DNA of 64,000 nt from Flavobacterium microcysteis. GTDB lineage: Bacteria; Bacteroidota; Bacteroidia; Flavobacteriales; Flavobacteriaceae. The DNA is taken from positions 483,990 to 547,989 of the forward strand of contig NZ_VFJE01000055.1 of the NCBI RefSeq assembly GCF_006385255.1. Reading direction: 5' to 3'. Below are positions 7,461 to 16,103 of the stretch, one piece after another. Position 1 is the first letter of the stretch, and each line of letters begins with the position of its first letter. A model generated the notes under the pieces. It was not told the origin of the DNA and did not search any database. It saw nothing but the letters and a program-made list of their open reading frames with translations. Position numbers and translations under genes: made by a program.

Positions 7461-9464
7461 ATGAAAAACAAATTATTACTCCCGCTTATCTTATTGATAT
7501 CGCAGGCATTATATTCTCAAAGGGTATATACGCTTGAAGATGATCAGACCTATACCGATAGTCTGATACAACTTATTAAAACAACACGAATTGACAGTGT
7601 TAAAGGCATTACTGGTTTTAGACTTGCCGATTTGTACAGAAGAAGTAAAAAAAACGAATTGGCAGACGAACAGCTAGCTATTGCGAATAAAATTGCTCCA
7701 AAATATCCTTTTTTAAAAGATGTGGGTGTTTATTATAATTCCACTAAATATCTAAGTAAAGGAGATATTGAAAACTTTGAAAAGCAACTAAGTCTTGCCA
7801 ACACCACGCTCAAGAAATACACCACAAAAGAGGCGTATGCCTTGCGAGCCTATATAGTAAGAAACCTGTCAATCATTCAACAGATTCATAACAACGAAAA
7901 AGAGGCGATGCGTATGCTCATAGAAGAAGCGATGCCATTAGCCAAAAAAAGCGGAGACTATGAAGTACTAAGCGGACTGTATAAGTCAGTTGGTATCATT
8001 TTTATGAATAATGAAGAAAGGGAAAAGGCAGATGATTACCTTAAATCCGCAAAAGAATATATTGAAAAAGCATCCCGATCATCCTATACTTATAAAGAGA
8101 CTAAGGCAGAAATCTATATTATAGATGCGGAAAACCTATGCCATATTGGAAGACTGACTGAAGCGAAAAAATCACTTGATGCGGCCTATGCGATATTAAA
8201 AAACTATCCAAAGTCTAATATGAACGGTGGGTATTATTTTTCTGAGGGTTATTATTTCTATAAGGTAAAGCAATATGAAAATGCATTAAAAAGTTATGAT
8301 AAGGGAATAGCTAACACCACGCTCTTTCAGGATATATATTCAGCAAATCGTCTGAAATTTGCTAAGTATCCTGTGCTAAAAGCAATGAATAGATATGAAG
8401 ATGTTAAAAATATATTGGTTAACCTGATTGAGGATAAAAGTTCTTTTGCTATTGATGAAAAAAGATATAGTCTGGAGTTGGCTGATGCATATGAAAAGTT
8501 GGGAGATATTAAAAATGCATATAAATACAAATCAAGATATATTGTTCTTAGTGACAGCCTAAATGAAGAAGCTTCCAAGGACAAGATAACCGCACTGGAA
8601 GCAAAATTTAATAAGGTTGAAAACGAGGCAAAAATTGCCCAATTAGAAGCTCAGCGAGAACGAGATAAACTTATCGCAGAAAATAATAAATTGTATTATG
8701 GTTTACTGGTTGCTATTTCAGTTGTATTGCTATTATTGGTAATCTTCCTTTGGAACAATTCAAAAAACCAGAAAAAAATAGCGGTTGAGCATGCTAAAAA
8801 TTATGCACAGAATTTGCAAAGCCTTAAAGACCAGAAAGAGATTGAAGTGATGCAGGCCATGATTAAAGGTGAAGAAGAAGAACGAAAAAGAATTGCCAGA
8901 GACCTTCATGACGGAATAGGAAGTATGCTTTCGTCACTAAAAATGAGATTCATGAAAGTGAACAGTGCTTCAGAAACGGTTAACCTTAATGAAATTGAAA
9001 GTATGAACACGCTGCTCAATAATTCGATTACTGAATTGCGACAAGTTTCCTATAATCTCATTCCGGAATCGCTTCTTAAATTAGGGCTTGAACATGCACT
9101 CAGCGATTTGTGCCATATGCTAAAGACTGACGATATTCATATTGACTTTCATGCCAACAACATTAAAGAAGATATTCCGGAAAGTATTCAGATTACTATT
9201 TACAGAATCGTGCAGGAACTTCTTAACAATGCCCTGAAACATTCTAAGAGCAGTGAGATTTTAGTGGATTGTAGCCAGAATCAATCTGTATTTTTTATCA
9301 CAATTGAAGATAACGGCATAGGGTTCGATCTTGAAAAAATGAACGAGTTTAATGGCCAGGGTCTTAAGAATTTGAAAAATAGGGTGGAGCTTCTTAACGG
9401 AAAAATAGAAATTGATTCTTCACACGAAAGAGGAACGGCATTTAATATTGAGTTATCTATTTAA
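7461..9464 (+). CDS. TPR-containing sensor histidine kinase (NarX/DesK type)
   Basis: 667 residues: signal peptide (1-19, ending L-Y-S-Q), tetratricopeptide-like helices (about 60-400), one TM helix (about 413-432), a coiled coil, then a HisKA_3 phospho-acceptor helix with R-K-R-I-A-R-D-L-H-D-G-I-G (His about 482) and a HATPase with E-L-L-N-N-A-L-K-H-S, D-N-G-I-G-F and G-Q-G-L-K-N. The TPR part lies outside the cytoplasm and the kinase inside. Kinases of this class pair with NarL-type regulators, and one starts 6 bases after its stop. The stimulus is unknown. Confidence 0.9.
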   Translation: MKNKLLLPLILLISQALYSQRVYTLEDDQTYTDSLIQLIKTTRIDSVKGITGFRLADLYRRSKKNELADEQLAIANKIAPKYPFLKDVGVYYNSTKYLSKGDIENFEKQLSLANTTLKKYTTKEAYALRAYIVRNLSIIQQIHNNEKEAMRMLIEEAMPLAKKSGDYEVLSGLYKSVGIIFMNNEEREKADDYLKSAKEYIEKASRSSYTYKETKAEIYIIDAENLCHIGRLTEAKKSLDAAYAILKNYPKSNMNGGYYFSEGYYFYKVKQYENALKSYDKGIANTTLFQDIYSANRLKFAKYPVLKAMNRYEDVKNILVNLIEDKSSFAIDEKRYSLELADAYEKLGDIKNAYKYKSRYIVLSDSLNEEASKDKITALEAKFNKVENEAKIAQLEAQRERDKLIAENNKLYYGLLVAISVVLLLLVIFLWNNSKNQKKIAVEHAKNYAQNLQSLKDQKEIEVMQAMIKGEEEERKRIARDLHDGIGSMLSSLKMRFMKVNSASETVNLNEIESMNTLLNNSITELRQVSYNLIPESLLKLGLEHALSDLCHMLKTDDIHIDFHANNIKEDIPESIQITIYRIVQELLNNALKHSKSSEILVDCSQNQSVFFITIEDNGIGFDLEKMNEFNGQGLKNLKNRVELLNGKIEIDSSHERGTAFNIELSI

Positions 9465-9470
9465 TCAGAC

Positions 9471-10106
9471 ATGACCATGATAAAACCTTATAAAACAGTA
9501 ATCGTTGACGATCATCCTATAGTAAGTGAGGGATTACAAGTGCTTTTTTCGCAGTCTAAAGAAGTAGAAATAATCAGGAGTTTTAAGACCGGAGCTGCAT
9601 TGCTGGACTATGGAAGCCTGGGAAAAGTTGATATTATTTTATTGGATATTTTCCTTCCGGATATCAACGGAATCGATTTGTGTCTGAAAATCAAAAAAAG
9701 CTACCCGAAAATTATCATTCTGGCTATGAGCAGCCAGTCGGAAAGAAGCATTGTTCTACAAATGATTAAGAATGGTGCCAATGGTTATCTGCTTAAAAGT
9801 GCTTCATTGGATGAATTTAAGAGCTGTATTCATAAAGCTATTGAAGGCGAATTGGCCTTTAGTAATGAAGTGAAGGGAATTGTACAAAAAACCAATATTC
9901 ATGACCTTAAAGCTATTCCAAGGCTAACACGTAGGGAGAAGGAAATACTGTTGCTTTTAGCGGATGGAAAATCGACTCAGGAAATATCAGACGCTTTGTT
10001 TTTGAGCTATCTGACCGTACAGACACACAGAAGGAATCTGCTAAGTAAGTGTCAGGTTAAAAATGTCGCTGAGCTTTTAAAATTCGCAAAAGAAAATGCT
10101 TTGTAG
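9471..10106 (+). CDS. NarL/FixJ-family response regulator
   Basis: 211 residues. The N-terminal receiver has V-D-D-H-P-I, the phospho-acceptor in I-I-L-L-D-I-F-L-P (about 59) and the lysine in Y-L-L-K-S-A. The C-terminal LuxR-type helix-turn-helix begins L-T-R-R-E-K-E-I-L-L-L-L and contains T-Q-E-I-S-D-A-L-F-L-S. It is the evident partner of the kinase 6 bases upstream and should bind DNA when phosphorylated. A second in-frame ATG three codons in is an alternative start. Its stop codon directly abuts that of the convergent MFS gene. Confidence 0.92.
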   Translation: MTMIKPYKTVIVDDHPIVSEGLQVLFSQSKEVEIIRSFKTGAALLDYGSLGKVDIILLDIFLPDINGIDLCLKIKKSYPKIIILAMSSQSERSIVLQMIKNGANGYLLKSASLDEFKSCIHKAIEGELAFSNEVKGIVQKTNIHDLKAIPRLTRREKEILLLLADGKSTQEISDALFLSYLTVQTHRRNLLSKCQVKNVAELLKFAKENAL

Positions 10107-11528
10107 TTAGTTAGCTTTTGGAGAAAGTTTTTCATTTCTATGTGAAATAAAAAATAAAAAGACACTAACAATCAGCAACAATACAATATTCAGAATTGTA
10201 GCCGCTCTATAAGCCTCCAGATAGGTTTCGACATTTCTGTCTGGATCTTTTAAGTTATAAAAAAATATACCTCCAACAATTCCCACACCTAAAGCAATTG
10301 CTGTTTGCTGAAAGGTTGAATAGGTTCCAGAAGCCATTCCTGCTAAAGAAGAAGGAAGGCTTCGTAAAGAAACGGTCAATAAAGAAGGAAGTACTGTACC
10401 ACATCCGATTCCGTACACAAAAAAGATTACAGGAAAGAAAGGTCGTGCGGTTACTGAGCCGTCCAGAAGGAATATGTGAAAGAGCAGTGATACAATCATA
10501 AGTATAACGCCAAAAATAAGAACGAACTTTCCATACAAAGGAATCAGTCGTATTGACACTAATGAGGCAATGACATATCCAACTCCCTGAAAAACAAAAT
10601 ACAGTCCGGTATTAAAGGAACTGATGCCAAATCCGGTTTGCAGCAATACTACATTAATCAGGAAATAGGAATCCTGAACCATAAAATAAAAGATGGAAGC
10701 AAAAAGCCCGACTGTAAAATCCCGATGCTTGAAAATCCGTATGTCTATAAGAGTAAGTTTTCCTTTGTTCTGTCTGATGCGTTGTTGCCAGAAAAATAGC
10801 AATGATATTAGGAGTGACAGTCCAAAAAGAGCAAATATCCATAACGGCCAACCGAGTTCTCTTCCCTGTACGATTGGATAAATAAAACAAGCCAAAGTCA
10901 AAACGAGCAATGCGGCTCCCAGGCTGTCAAATTTTTGAGTTCGGACTATGGCTGTGTTTTCCAGATATTTGATGGATAAAAAAATGGCAACTATGCCAAT
11001 TGGTACATTGATTAAAAACAACAAACGCCATCCATCTATAAAGCTATGAATTTCAGGAAGTACGCCGCCTAAAAATTGACCAATAACTGAAGCAGCTCCC
11101 GCTATACTACCATAAATACCCAACGCTTTTGTACGGGATTTTTGGTCTTGGAAAAGAACCTGGATATAGGATATGCCTTGCGGTACCATAAATGCAGCGC
11201 TTATTCCCTGAATCGTCCGGCCTATATTAAGCTGAATCGTATTTTGAGCCAGTCCGCACAAAAAAGAAGAAAGTGTAAAAGCAGCCATACCAATAATAAA
11301 AACAGGCTTTTTCCCGAAATAATCGCCAGCTCTACCGCCGGCAATTAAAAAGGAAGCATAACCCAAAACATACAGCACAATAACCCATTGCATGTCTGTA
11401 TCTGTTCCTTTAATTCCAATTTTTATAGAAGGTATGGCAACATTAACCACAAAAATATCAATCACTGATAAAAATACAGCGGTTGATACCAATACAAGAA
11501 GTGACCACTTCGAAATACTCCTGCCCAT
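10107..11528 (-). CDS. MFS transporter, DHA2 (14-TM) drug exporter family
   Basis: 473 residues with about 14 hydrophobic helices. The loop-2/3 motif A is visible as G-G-R-A-G-D-Y-F-G-K-K, and helix 1 carries D-I-F-V-V-N-V-A-I-P-S-I, typical of the EmrB/QacA-like DHA2 family of proton-driven multidrug exporters in the inner membrane. It is divergent from an HxlR-family regulator across a 70-base gap, a common arrangement in which the regulator controls the exporter. Substrate unknown. Confidence 0.88.
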   Translation of the reverse strand: MGRSISKWSLLVLVSTAVFLSVIDIFVVNVAIPSIKIGIKGTDTDMQWVIVLYVLGYASFLIAGGRAGDYFGKKPVFIIGMAAFTLSSFLCGLAQNTIQLNIGRTIQGISAAFMVPQGISYIQVLFQDQKSRTKALGIYGSIAGAASVIGQFLGGVLPEIHSFIDGWRLLFLINVPIGIVAIFLSIKYLENTAIVRTQKFDSLGAALLVLTLACFIYPIVQGRELGWPLWIFALFGLSLLISLLFFWQQRIRQNKGKLTLIDIRIFKHRDFTVGLFASIFYFMVQDSYFLINVVLLQTGFGISSFNTGLYFVFQGVGYVIASLVSIRLIPLYGKFVLIFGVILMIVSLLFHIFLLDGSVTARPFFPVIFFVYGIGCGTVLPSLLTVSLRSLPSSLAGMASGTYSTFQQTAIALGVGIVGGIFFYNLKDPDRNVETYLEAYRAATILNIVLLLIVSVFLFFISHRNEKLSPKAN

Positions 11529-11598
11529 AACGCAATTTTTAGTACATTTATGGGTTAAAATTAGGGCGCTTTACTAGCGTCCACAAGTAGTTTATAAA

Positions 11599-11988
11599 AT
11601 GATACCTAGTATGAAAAATAATACTAATACTGATTCTCAGTCGGTTGAAAATAAAGAAAATTTTGATTTTTCTGAAAATAATTGTCCTATCAAAAATGTA
11701 TTCAAAGTAATTGGCGGAAAATGGAAAGTCCCACTCATAAATGCCATCAGTCAGGAATGTCCAAAACGCTTTGGAGAATTGAAGCGAAAGATGGAAGATG
11801 TAACTCAGACGACATTAACTCTACAATTAAGAGAATTGGAACGTGACGGAATCATCTGTAGAAAGGTCTATGCCGAATCGCCTCCTCGGGTTGAATATAA
11901 ACTATCAGAACATGGAATCAAGTTGGTTCCTATCCTAAAAGTTTTAAACGAATGGTGGGACGAATACTGCGAGCATAAAAAAGATTGA
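11599..11988 (+). CDS. HxlR-family winged-helix transcriptional regulator
   Basis: 129 residues (ATG 11611 is an alternative start). The core begins C-P-I-K-N-V-F-K-V-I-G-G-K-W-K, the hallmark of HxlR proteins, with the recognition region R-F-G-E-L-K-R-K-M-E-D-V-T-Q-T-T-L-T and the wing P-P-R-V-E-Y. The cysteine in E-N-N-C-P-I is the position that senses reactive electrophiles or oxidants in several family members. It is divergent from the DHA2 exporter, which it probably regulates together with itself. Confidence 0.9.
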   Translation: MIPSMKNNTNTDSQSVENKENFDFSENNCPIKNVFKVIGGKWKVPLINAISQECPKRFGELKRKMEDVTQTTLTLQLRELERDGIICRKVYAESPPRVEYKLSEHGIKLVPILKVLNEWWDEYCEHKKD

Positions 11989-12015
11989 TTATCCGGAATA
12001 ATATACATTGTTATG

Positions 12016-12074
12016 CTTTGCGGCTCTGCGACTTTGCGTGAAATAATTATTCGTAAAGGCGCAGAGCCGCAAAG
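12016..12074. repeat. dispersed GC-rich palindrome, copy 2
   Basis: 23-base arms ctttgcggctctgcgactttgcg (12016-12038) and the complement at 12052-12074 with two mismatches and a 13-base loop. The core is the same as copy 1 at 6634-6681. It lies 28 bases after the HxlR regulator stop. The rest of the 226-base spacer up to 12215 shows no gene. Confidence 0.85.
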
Positions 12075-12214
12075 GTTATTGTTTTTGACAAGTAGATTAA
12101 TCTAAAGAAAGATGATCCTGACATCGGTCGTAGACAGAGAAACCTTTGTCTGGCAATAGAATACCGATGAGGTTCAACGAAAAATTCATGGAACATTATT
12201 CCATCCTCAAATAG

Positions 12215-13060
12215 TTATCGCCTGGAAGTAATTGTTGACCCCGCTGATGCAGCAACGACAAAAACTACAGCTAAGATTTCGTTGAAGGAAAGGTATTCCT
12301 GTAAAAATATAAAAGCACAAATGGCAGCGGCTGCCGGTTCTAAACTCATCAAAATACTAAACGTTCGTGCAGGAAGCCTGCCCAAAGCTTTCATCTCTAA
12401 AGTAAACGGAATAGCGCTTGATAAAAGCGCCAAAGCGATTCCCATACCTAAAAACTTAGGAGTAAGACTGTTCAGTCCATCTCCAAAAATTCCAAAAGGC
12501 ACAACAAGGCAAGCGGCTATAAGCATACCCGTTGCAACAGCTTGATTGCCATCCATCCTTTTTGAAACTTTTCCTCCAATAACAATATAGGCCGCCCAAA
12601 AAACACCAGCTAATGTAGCTAAAGCCGCACCCAGAATATCCACTCCGTTTGTTGTCCAGGGAGCAATCAACACAATACCTGCAGCAGCAAGCAATACCCA
12701 TAAAAAATCAACGGCACGCTTGGAACCCAATACAGCTACCATTAAAGGGCCTATGAATTCTAATGTTACGGCTAATCCTATGGGAATCCTTTCAATTGCA
12801 AAATAAAACACCAGGTTCATGGCGCCGAGGCAAAGACCGTAAGGAATTACAAACTTCCATTGCTCTTTGGTGAATTTTGTCAAATTTGGTCTGTAAACCG
12901 CCATTAAGATCAACGCCGATATACCAATACGTAGCGATGCTGTTCCCGCAGCACCTATGGATGGGAAAAGTGTTTTGGCTATCGCTGCTCCCGATTGTAC
13001 GCTGATTATAGCAAAAAGTACAGCAGGAATAGGAGGTATGTTGATGTTTCTGAGTCTCAT
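12215..13060 (-). CDS. EamA-family exporter, RhtA-like
   Basis: 281 residues with ten hydrophobic helices arranged as two EamA repeats. I-S-V-Q-S-G-A-A-I-A-K and the G-A-A-G-T-A-S-L-R-I-G loop near the start resemble RhtA, the E. coli threonine/homoserine exporter; L-E-F-I-G-P-L at the end of the first repeat is also typical. It is likely an inner-membrane proton-coupled exporter of amino acids or other small metabolites. Substrate identity is inferred only from similarity to RhtA. Confidence 0.82.
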   Translation of the reverse strand: MRLRNINIPPIPAVLFAIISVQSGAAIAKTLFPSIGAAGTASLRIGISALILMAVYRPNLTKFTKEQWKFVIPYGLCLGAMNLVFYFAIERIPIGLAVTLEFIGPLMVAVLGSKRAVDFLWVLLAAAGIVLIAPWTTNGVDILGAALATLAGVFWAAYIVIGGKVSKRMDGNQAVATGMLIAACLVVPFGIFGDGLNSLTPKFLGMGIALALLSSAIPFTLEMKALGRLPARTFSILMSLEPAAAAICAFIFLQEYLSFNEILAVVFVVAASAGSTITSRR

Positions 13061-13172
13061 AGGAAGATTGCGTTTGCGTAGGCAAAATTACAAAATTGCA
13101 AGGCAGAATAACGAGTTGTCAGGATTTTTGCGAATTTGTTATAAAACTTTATAAGTTTGTTGAAGGAACTCT

Positions 13173-13180
13173 TATATTTG
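13173..13180 (+). promoter_or_regulatory. promoter -7 element (TATATTTG)
   Basis: TATATTTG matches TAnnTTTG 26 bases before the ATG at 13207. It supports the short start for the aspartyl-protease-like gene, because the longer open frame would begin upstream of this promoter. Confidence 0.5.
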
Positions 13181-13206
13181 GCAACGAAGACCGAAAAAAA
13201 TACTCC

Positions 13207-14082
13207 ATGAAGAAAATCTTGTTTGCACTATTTGCTTTCGCATCTGTAAGTGCTGTCGGACAAACTAATAATTCATCAAGCGATACCATTCCTTTAGTTA
13301 TCAATAGCCAAAATACAATCTATGTCAAGGCCGTTTTTAATAAAACCGATACTTTAAATCTGAATTTTGATACAGGCACGACAGAATTAGTACTGACAAA
13401 CGATGTCATGAAAAACAAGTTGAAAGTCGCGCCTGAGCTTTATAATACATTTTACGATGTTAGAATAGGCAAGCATGATTACGCTACAAAAGTGTATGAT
13501 GCTGAATTGACCGGGCATGGTACTGATGGAAGATTTGGCTGGGATTTATTCAAAGGTAAATTCGTAGAGTTGAATTATAGTAAGAATATCATGGTGGTGT
13601 ATTCTCAATTGCCTAAGTATGTTTTGAAAGACAATGCATTTTCAAAACTTGGAATTACTTTTTTTAAGGGACTTGTTTTTGTAGAAAGCAAAATTTCGCA
13701 CGATGGAGTAGACAATACGGCTTTATTTTTATTTGACTCAGGATATCAAAGAACAGCGATGCTTGACAATGATTTGCTCAAAGAAGGCAATTTTCCTACT
13801 GACAAGATGAAAGTGATAAAAAAAGTAATCATGAGAGGCGCACAAGGAAACGAGGTTCCAGTGATTACATCTGATTTACAGCTGCTGAAAATTGGAAAAT
13901 ATGAATTAAAAGATGTTCCTGTACAGCAAATCACATCAAATAAGCCATTACACGGAGCCAATATCCACATTCTTGGAAATGAAGTATTAAAAAGATTTGA
14001 CACTTTTCTTGACTTCCAAAATAATGTTATCTACTTGAAGCCAAATCATCTTTTCAATGCAGAATATATTGAGAAAAGCTAA
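13207..14082 (+). CDS. secreted retropepsin-like (aspartyl protease fold) protein
   Basis: 291 residues from ATG 13207, which begins a signal peptide (M-K-K-I-L-F-A-L-F, cleavage after V-G-Q). The first half has the protease-like active-site segment L-N-F-D-T-G-T-T-E-L-V-L (about 57-68), the second a matching L-F-D-S-G-Y near residue 178, giving the two lobes of a single-chain retropepsin-like fold. The D-T-G is intact; the second site is D-S-G. It probably acts in the periplasm as a peptidase, or as a non-catalytic relative. A related protein with a PDZ-like end is at 40704-41897. Confidence 0.75.
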   Translation: MKKILFALFAFASVSAVGQTNNSSSDTIPLVINSQNTIYVKAVFNKTDTLNLNFDTGTTELVLTNDVMKNKLKVAPELYNTFYDVRIGKHDYATKVYDAELTGHGTDGRFGWDLFKGKFVELNYSKNIMVVYSQLPKYVLKDNAFSKLGITFFKGLVFVESKISHDGVDNTALFLFDSGYQRTAMLDNDLLKEGNFPTDKMKVIKKVIMRGAQGNEVPVITSDLQLLKIGKYELKDVPVQQITSNKPLHGANIHILGNEVLKRFDTFLDFQNNVIYLKPNHLFNAEYIEKS

Positions 14083-14232
14083 TAGCTAGCCATTCACTTT
14101 TGATCACTTTTTATGTATTGGTTCAGAATAAATTACACTGAAAAAAACATTTTTGGAATCAATGATAACGTTTTCGAAACATTTACTTGTTAAAGCGTAG
14201 TGAAAATTCTTTTTTTGTTTCAATACTTTGTT

Positions 14233-14240
14233 TACTTTTG
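14233..14240 (+). promoter_or_regulatory. promoter -7 element (TACTTTTG), near-leaderless
   Basis: TACTTTTG matches TAnnTTTG and lies only 7 bases before ATG 14248, so translation would start at the very 5' end of the message if this promoter is used. Confidence 0.45.
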
Positions 14241-14247
14241 GCGGCAA

Positions 14248-14637
14248 ATGAAAAAGCTATTTGCATTATTCGTATATGTCTCTTTACTTCTGCTAAGCGG
14301 AGGGCAATACCTTAATGCTGCGACGCAACCAACTTCACATTCGTCTCATACTTTTCAGAAAAAACACAGGGTAAAATTTACCAATCAAGACACAAGCAAT
14401 ACTTTAATTGAAGATGCTGACCTAGATCTTGATGAAGGTCATCCCGGAGGAGACGATCTCAAAGACGGAATTTGGAATAAACTTTTCATAGGAAATTATA
14501 GCTTATCTGATAACTGGTACGAGACAATCTACTGTCAACCTATACTAGACCGTTATCAAAAGAATTTTAAAACCTTCGCGCCATTTTGTGGCCAATCAAA
14601 TCCTATTTACATTACCCATAGGGTATTACGTATTTGA
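14248..14637 (+). CDS. small secreted hypothetical protein
   Basis: 129 residues from ATG 14248. A signal peptide (M-K-K-L-F-A-L-F-V-Y, hydrophobic to about residue 25, L-N-A-A) is followed by a polar, acidic stretch (D-A-D-L-D-L-D-E-G-H-P-G-G-D-D) and a short aromatic end with two cysteines. No family is recognised. It stands alone with its own promoter, 173 bases before the RND efflux operon, and could be a periplasmic companion of that pump, though nothing in the sequence proves it. Confidence 0.55.
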   Translation: MKKLFALFVYVSLLLLSGGQYLNAATQPTSHSSHTFQKKHRVKFTNQDTSNTLIEDADLDLDEGHPGGDDLKDGIWNKLFIGNYSLSDNWYETIYCQPILDRYQKNFKTFAPFCGQSNPIYITHRVLRI

Positions 14638-14810
14638 TTAACTCCAATATATCGGTCGCCTAAAGTGTGATCATTATATTTTGTAGTTGTTATTTACTCA
14701 CTTCTTCAGAATGGCTGTTCATGCGTAACCATGGTTACTGATGTTTTATTACACCTAACGGAATCATCGCATTCCAAGCATTCAATCGCTTAATTTCCAT
14801 TTTTCACCTA

Positions 14811-15890
14811 ATGAAGAAAATCATCCTAACAGGCATCATTGCCTTGTTGTGCCTTGCTAGTTGCACAACTAAAAAAGTAGAAAAAGAAGAAGCCGATAAA
14901 TTTACAGTTACCAGCCCTGTAAAAATCGACACTACTTTTACTAAAGAGTATGTATCGCAAATCAGATCGGTACGTAACATAGAAATCCGTGCTCAGGAGA
15001 AAGGATTCTTACAAAACATTTATGTTGATGAAGGCCAATTCGTAAAAGCAGGACAATTGTTATTTAAGATTATGCCTAAAATGTATGAGGCAGAATTGCT
15101 TAAAGCTCAGGCAGAACAAAAATCGGCCGAAATAGAATTACAGAACACCAAAATTTTAGCAGATAAAAACGTAGTTTCAAAGAATGAACTGGCAGCAGCC
15201 CAGGCAAAACTTCAGGCAGCAAAAGCAGAAGTATCGTTAGCAAAACTTCATTTGTCATTCACAGAAATCAGAGCTCCGTTTGACGGAACCATCGACCGTA
15301 TTCCATTAAAACTAGGAAGCCTTATCGATGAAGGCGAATTACTGACTACTCTTTCAGACAACAGCCAGATGTTTGCGTATTTCAACGTATCTGAACCGGA
15401 ATACATACAATATCAGACTAACGTAAAAGACCGTGCAGAAACTAAAGTAAACTTGATTTTAGCCGATGGTCAGCCATTTAAATTCAAAGGAGACGTAGAA
15501 GTAATCGAAAGTGAATTTAATAACGAAACCGGAAATATTGCTTTCAGAGCCCGATTCCCAAATTCGACCAAACTTCTAAGAAATGGGGAAACAGGACAAG
15601 TACAAATGCTAGTACCTCTTAAAAATGCAATCGTAATTCCACAAAAAGCTACGTATGAAATCCAAGACAAAAAGTATGTTTTTGTTGTAGGCAAAAACAA
15701 CGTACTGAGCTCAAAAGAAATCACTGTTGGTGGTGAAATGCCAGACTTATATGTAGTCAATAAAGGCATTAACGAAAATGATAAAATCTTATTGGATGGT
15801 GTTCAGAAAGTAAAAGACGATGACAGAATCGCTTACGGATATGTAGCTCCTAAAAAGGTAATGAGTAATCTACGATTAAAAGCAGAATAA
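14811..15890 (+). CDS. RND efflux periplasmic adaptor (membrane fusion protein)
   Basis: 359 residues. A lipoprotein signal (L-L-C-L-A-S-C) anchors it on the periplasmic side of the inner membrane. Domain order is that of HlyD/AcrA adaptors: first half-lipoyl (I-E-I-R-A-Q-E-K-G-F-L ... G-Q-F-V-K-A-G-Q-L-L), alpha-helical hairpin (about 95-150, rich in Ala/Gln/Lys), second half-lipoyl (I-R-A-P-F-D-G), beta-barrel, and membrane-proximal domain with V-I-P-Q-K-A. It links the pump encoded 213 bases downstream to the outer-membrane channel that follows, forming a tripartite exporter of the AcrA-AcrB-TolC type. Confidence 0.93.
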   Translation: MKKIILTGIIALLCLASCTTKKVEKEEADKFTVTSPVKIDTTFTKEYVSQIRSVRNIEIRAQEKGFLQNIYVDEGQFVKAGQLLFKIMPKMYEAELLKAQAEQKSAEIELQNTKILADKNVVSKNELAAAQAKLQAAKAEVSLAKLHLSFTEIRAPFDGTIDRIPLKLGSLIDEGELLTTLSDNSQMFAYFNVSEPEYIQYQTNVKDRAETKVNLILADGQPFKFKGDVEVIESEFNNETGNIAFRARFPNSTKLLRNGETGQVQMLVPLKNAIVIPQKATYEIQDKKYVFVVGKNNVLSSKEITVGGEMPDLYVVNKGINENDKILLDGVQKVKDDDRIAYGYVAPKKVMSNLRLKAE

Positions 15891-15896
15891 ACGAAT

Positions 15897-16075
15897 TAGT
15901 TTATAGTTGATAGGGGATAATCGATAGTGATTAGTTGATAGTGGATAGTTTTTAGTGGATAGTTGACAATTGATAGTGTATAGTTATTAGTCTATTCATC
16001 TATCATCTATTCTCTATTGTCCAAAATCAAAAATCCAAAATCACAAATCACAAATCCCAAATCCAAAATCTCATT
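15897..16075 (+). repeat. intergenic low-complexity repeat block inside the RND operon
   Basis: Two repeat types in succession: imperfect copies of 'gttgatagtggatagtt' (15900-15990) and then short 'aaatccaaaatc' units (16020-16070). The same two types recur at 52080-52285 and 56520-56797. They fill most of the 213-base gap between adaptor and pump and carry no gene. Confidence 0.8.
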
Positions 16076-16103
16076 CTTCTTTAATCATAAAAAATCAAAG
16101 TAA

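Noticed and set aside
6634..12074. Integron attC sites or a composite element bounded by the two palindromes
   Set aside because: The palindromes are short, no integrase or transposase lies between them, and the intervening genes look like ordinary chromosomal genes.
12282..12545. Plus-strand frame opposite the EamA exporter
   Set aside because: It lies wholly opposite a well-supported membrane protein gene with clear helices and family motifs; the other strand shows no domain.
14638..14810. Possible tRNA or small RNA gene before the RND adaptor
   Set aside because: No T-loop consensus or cloverleaf pairing could be found in the spacer.
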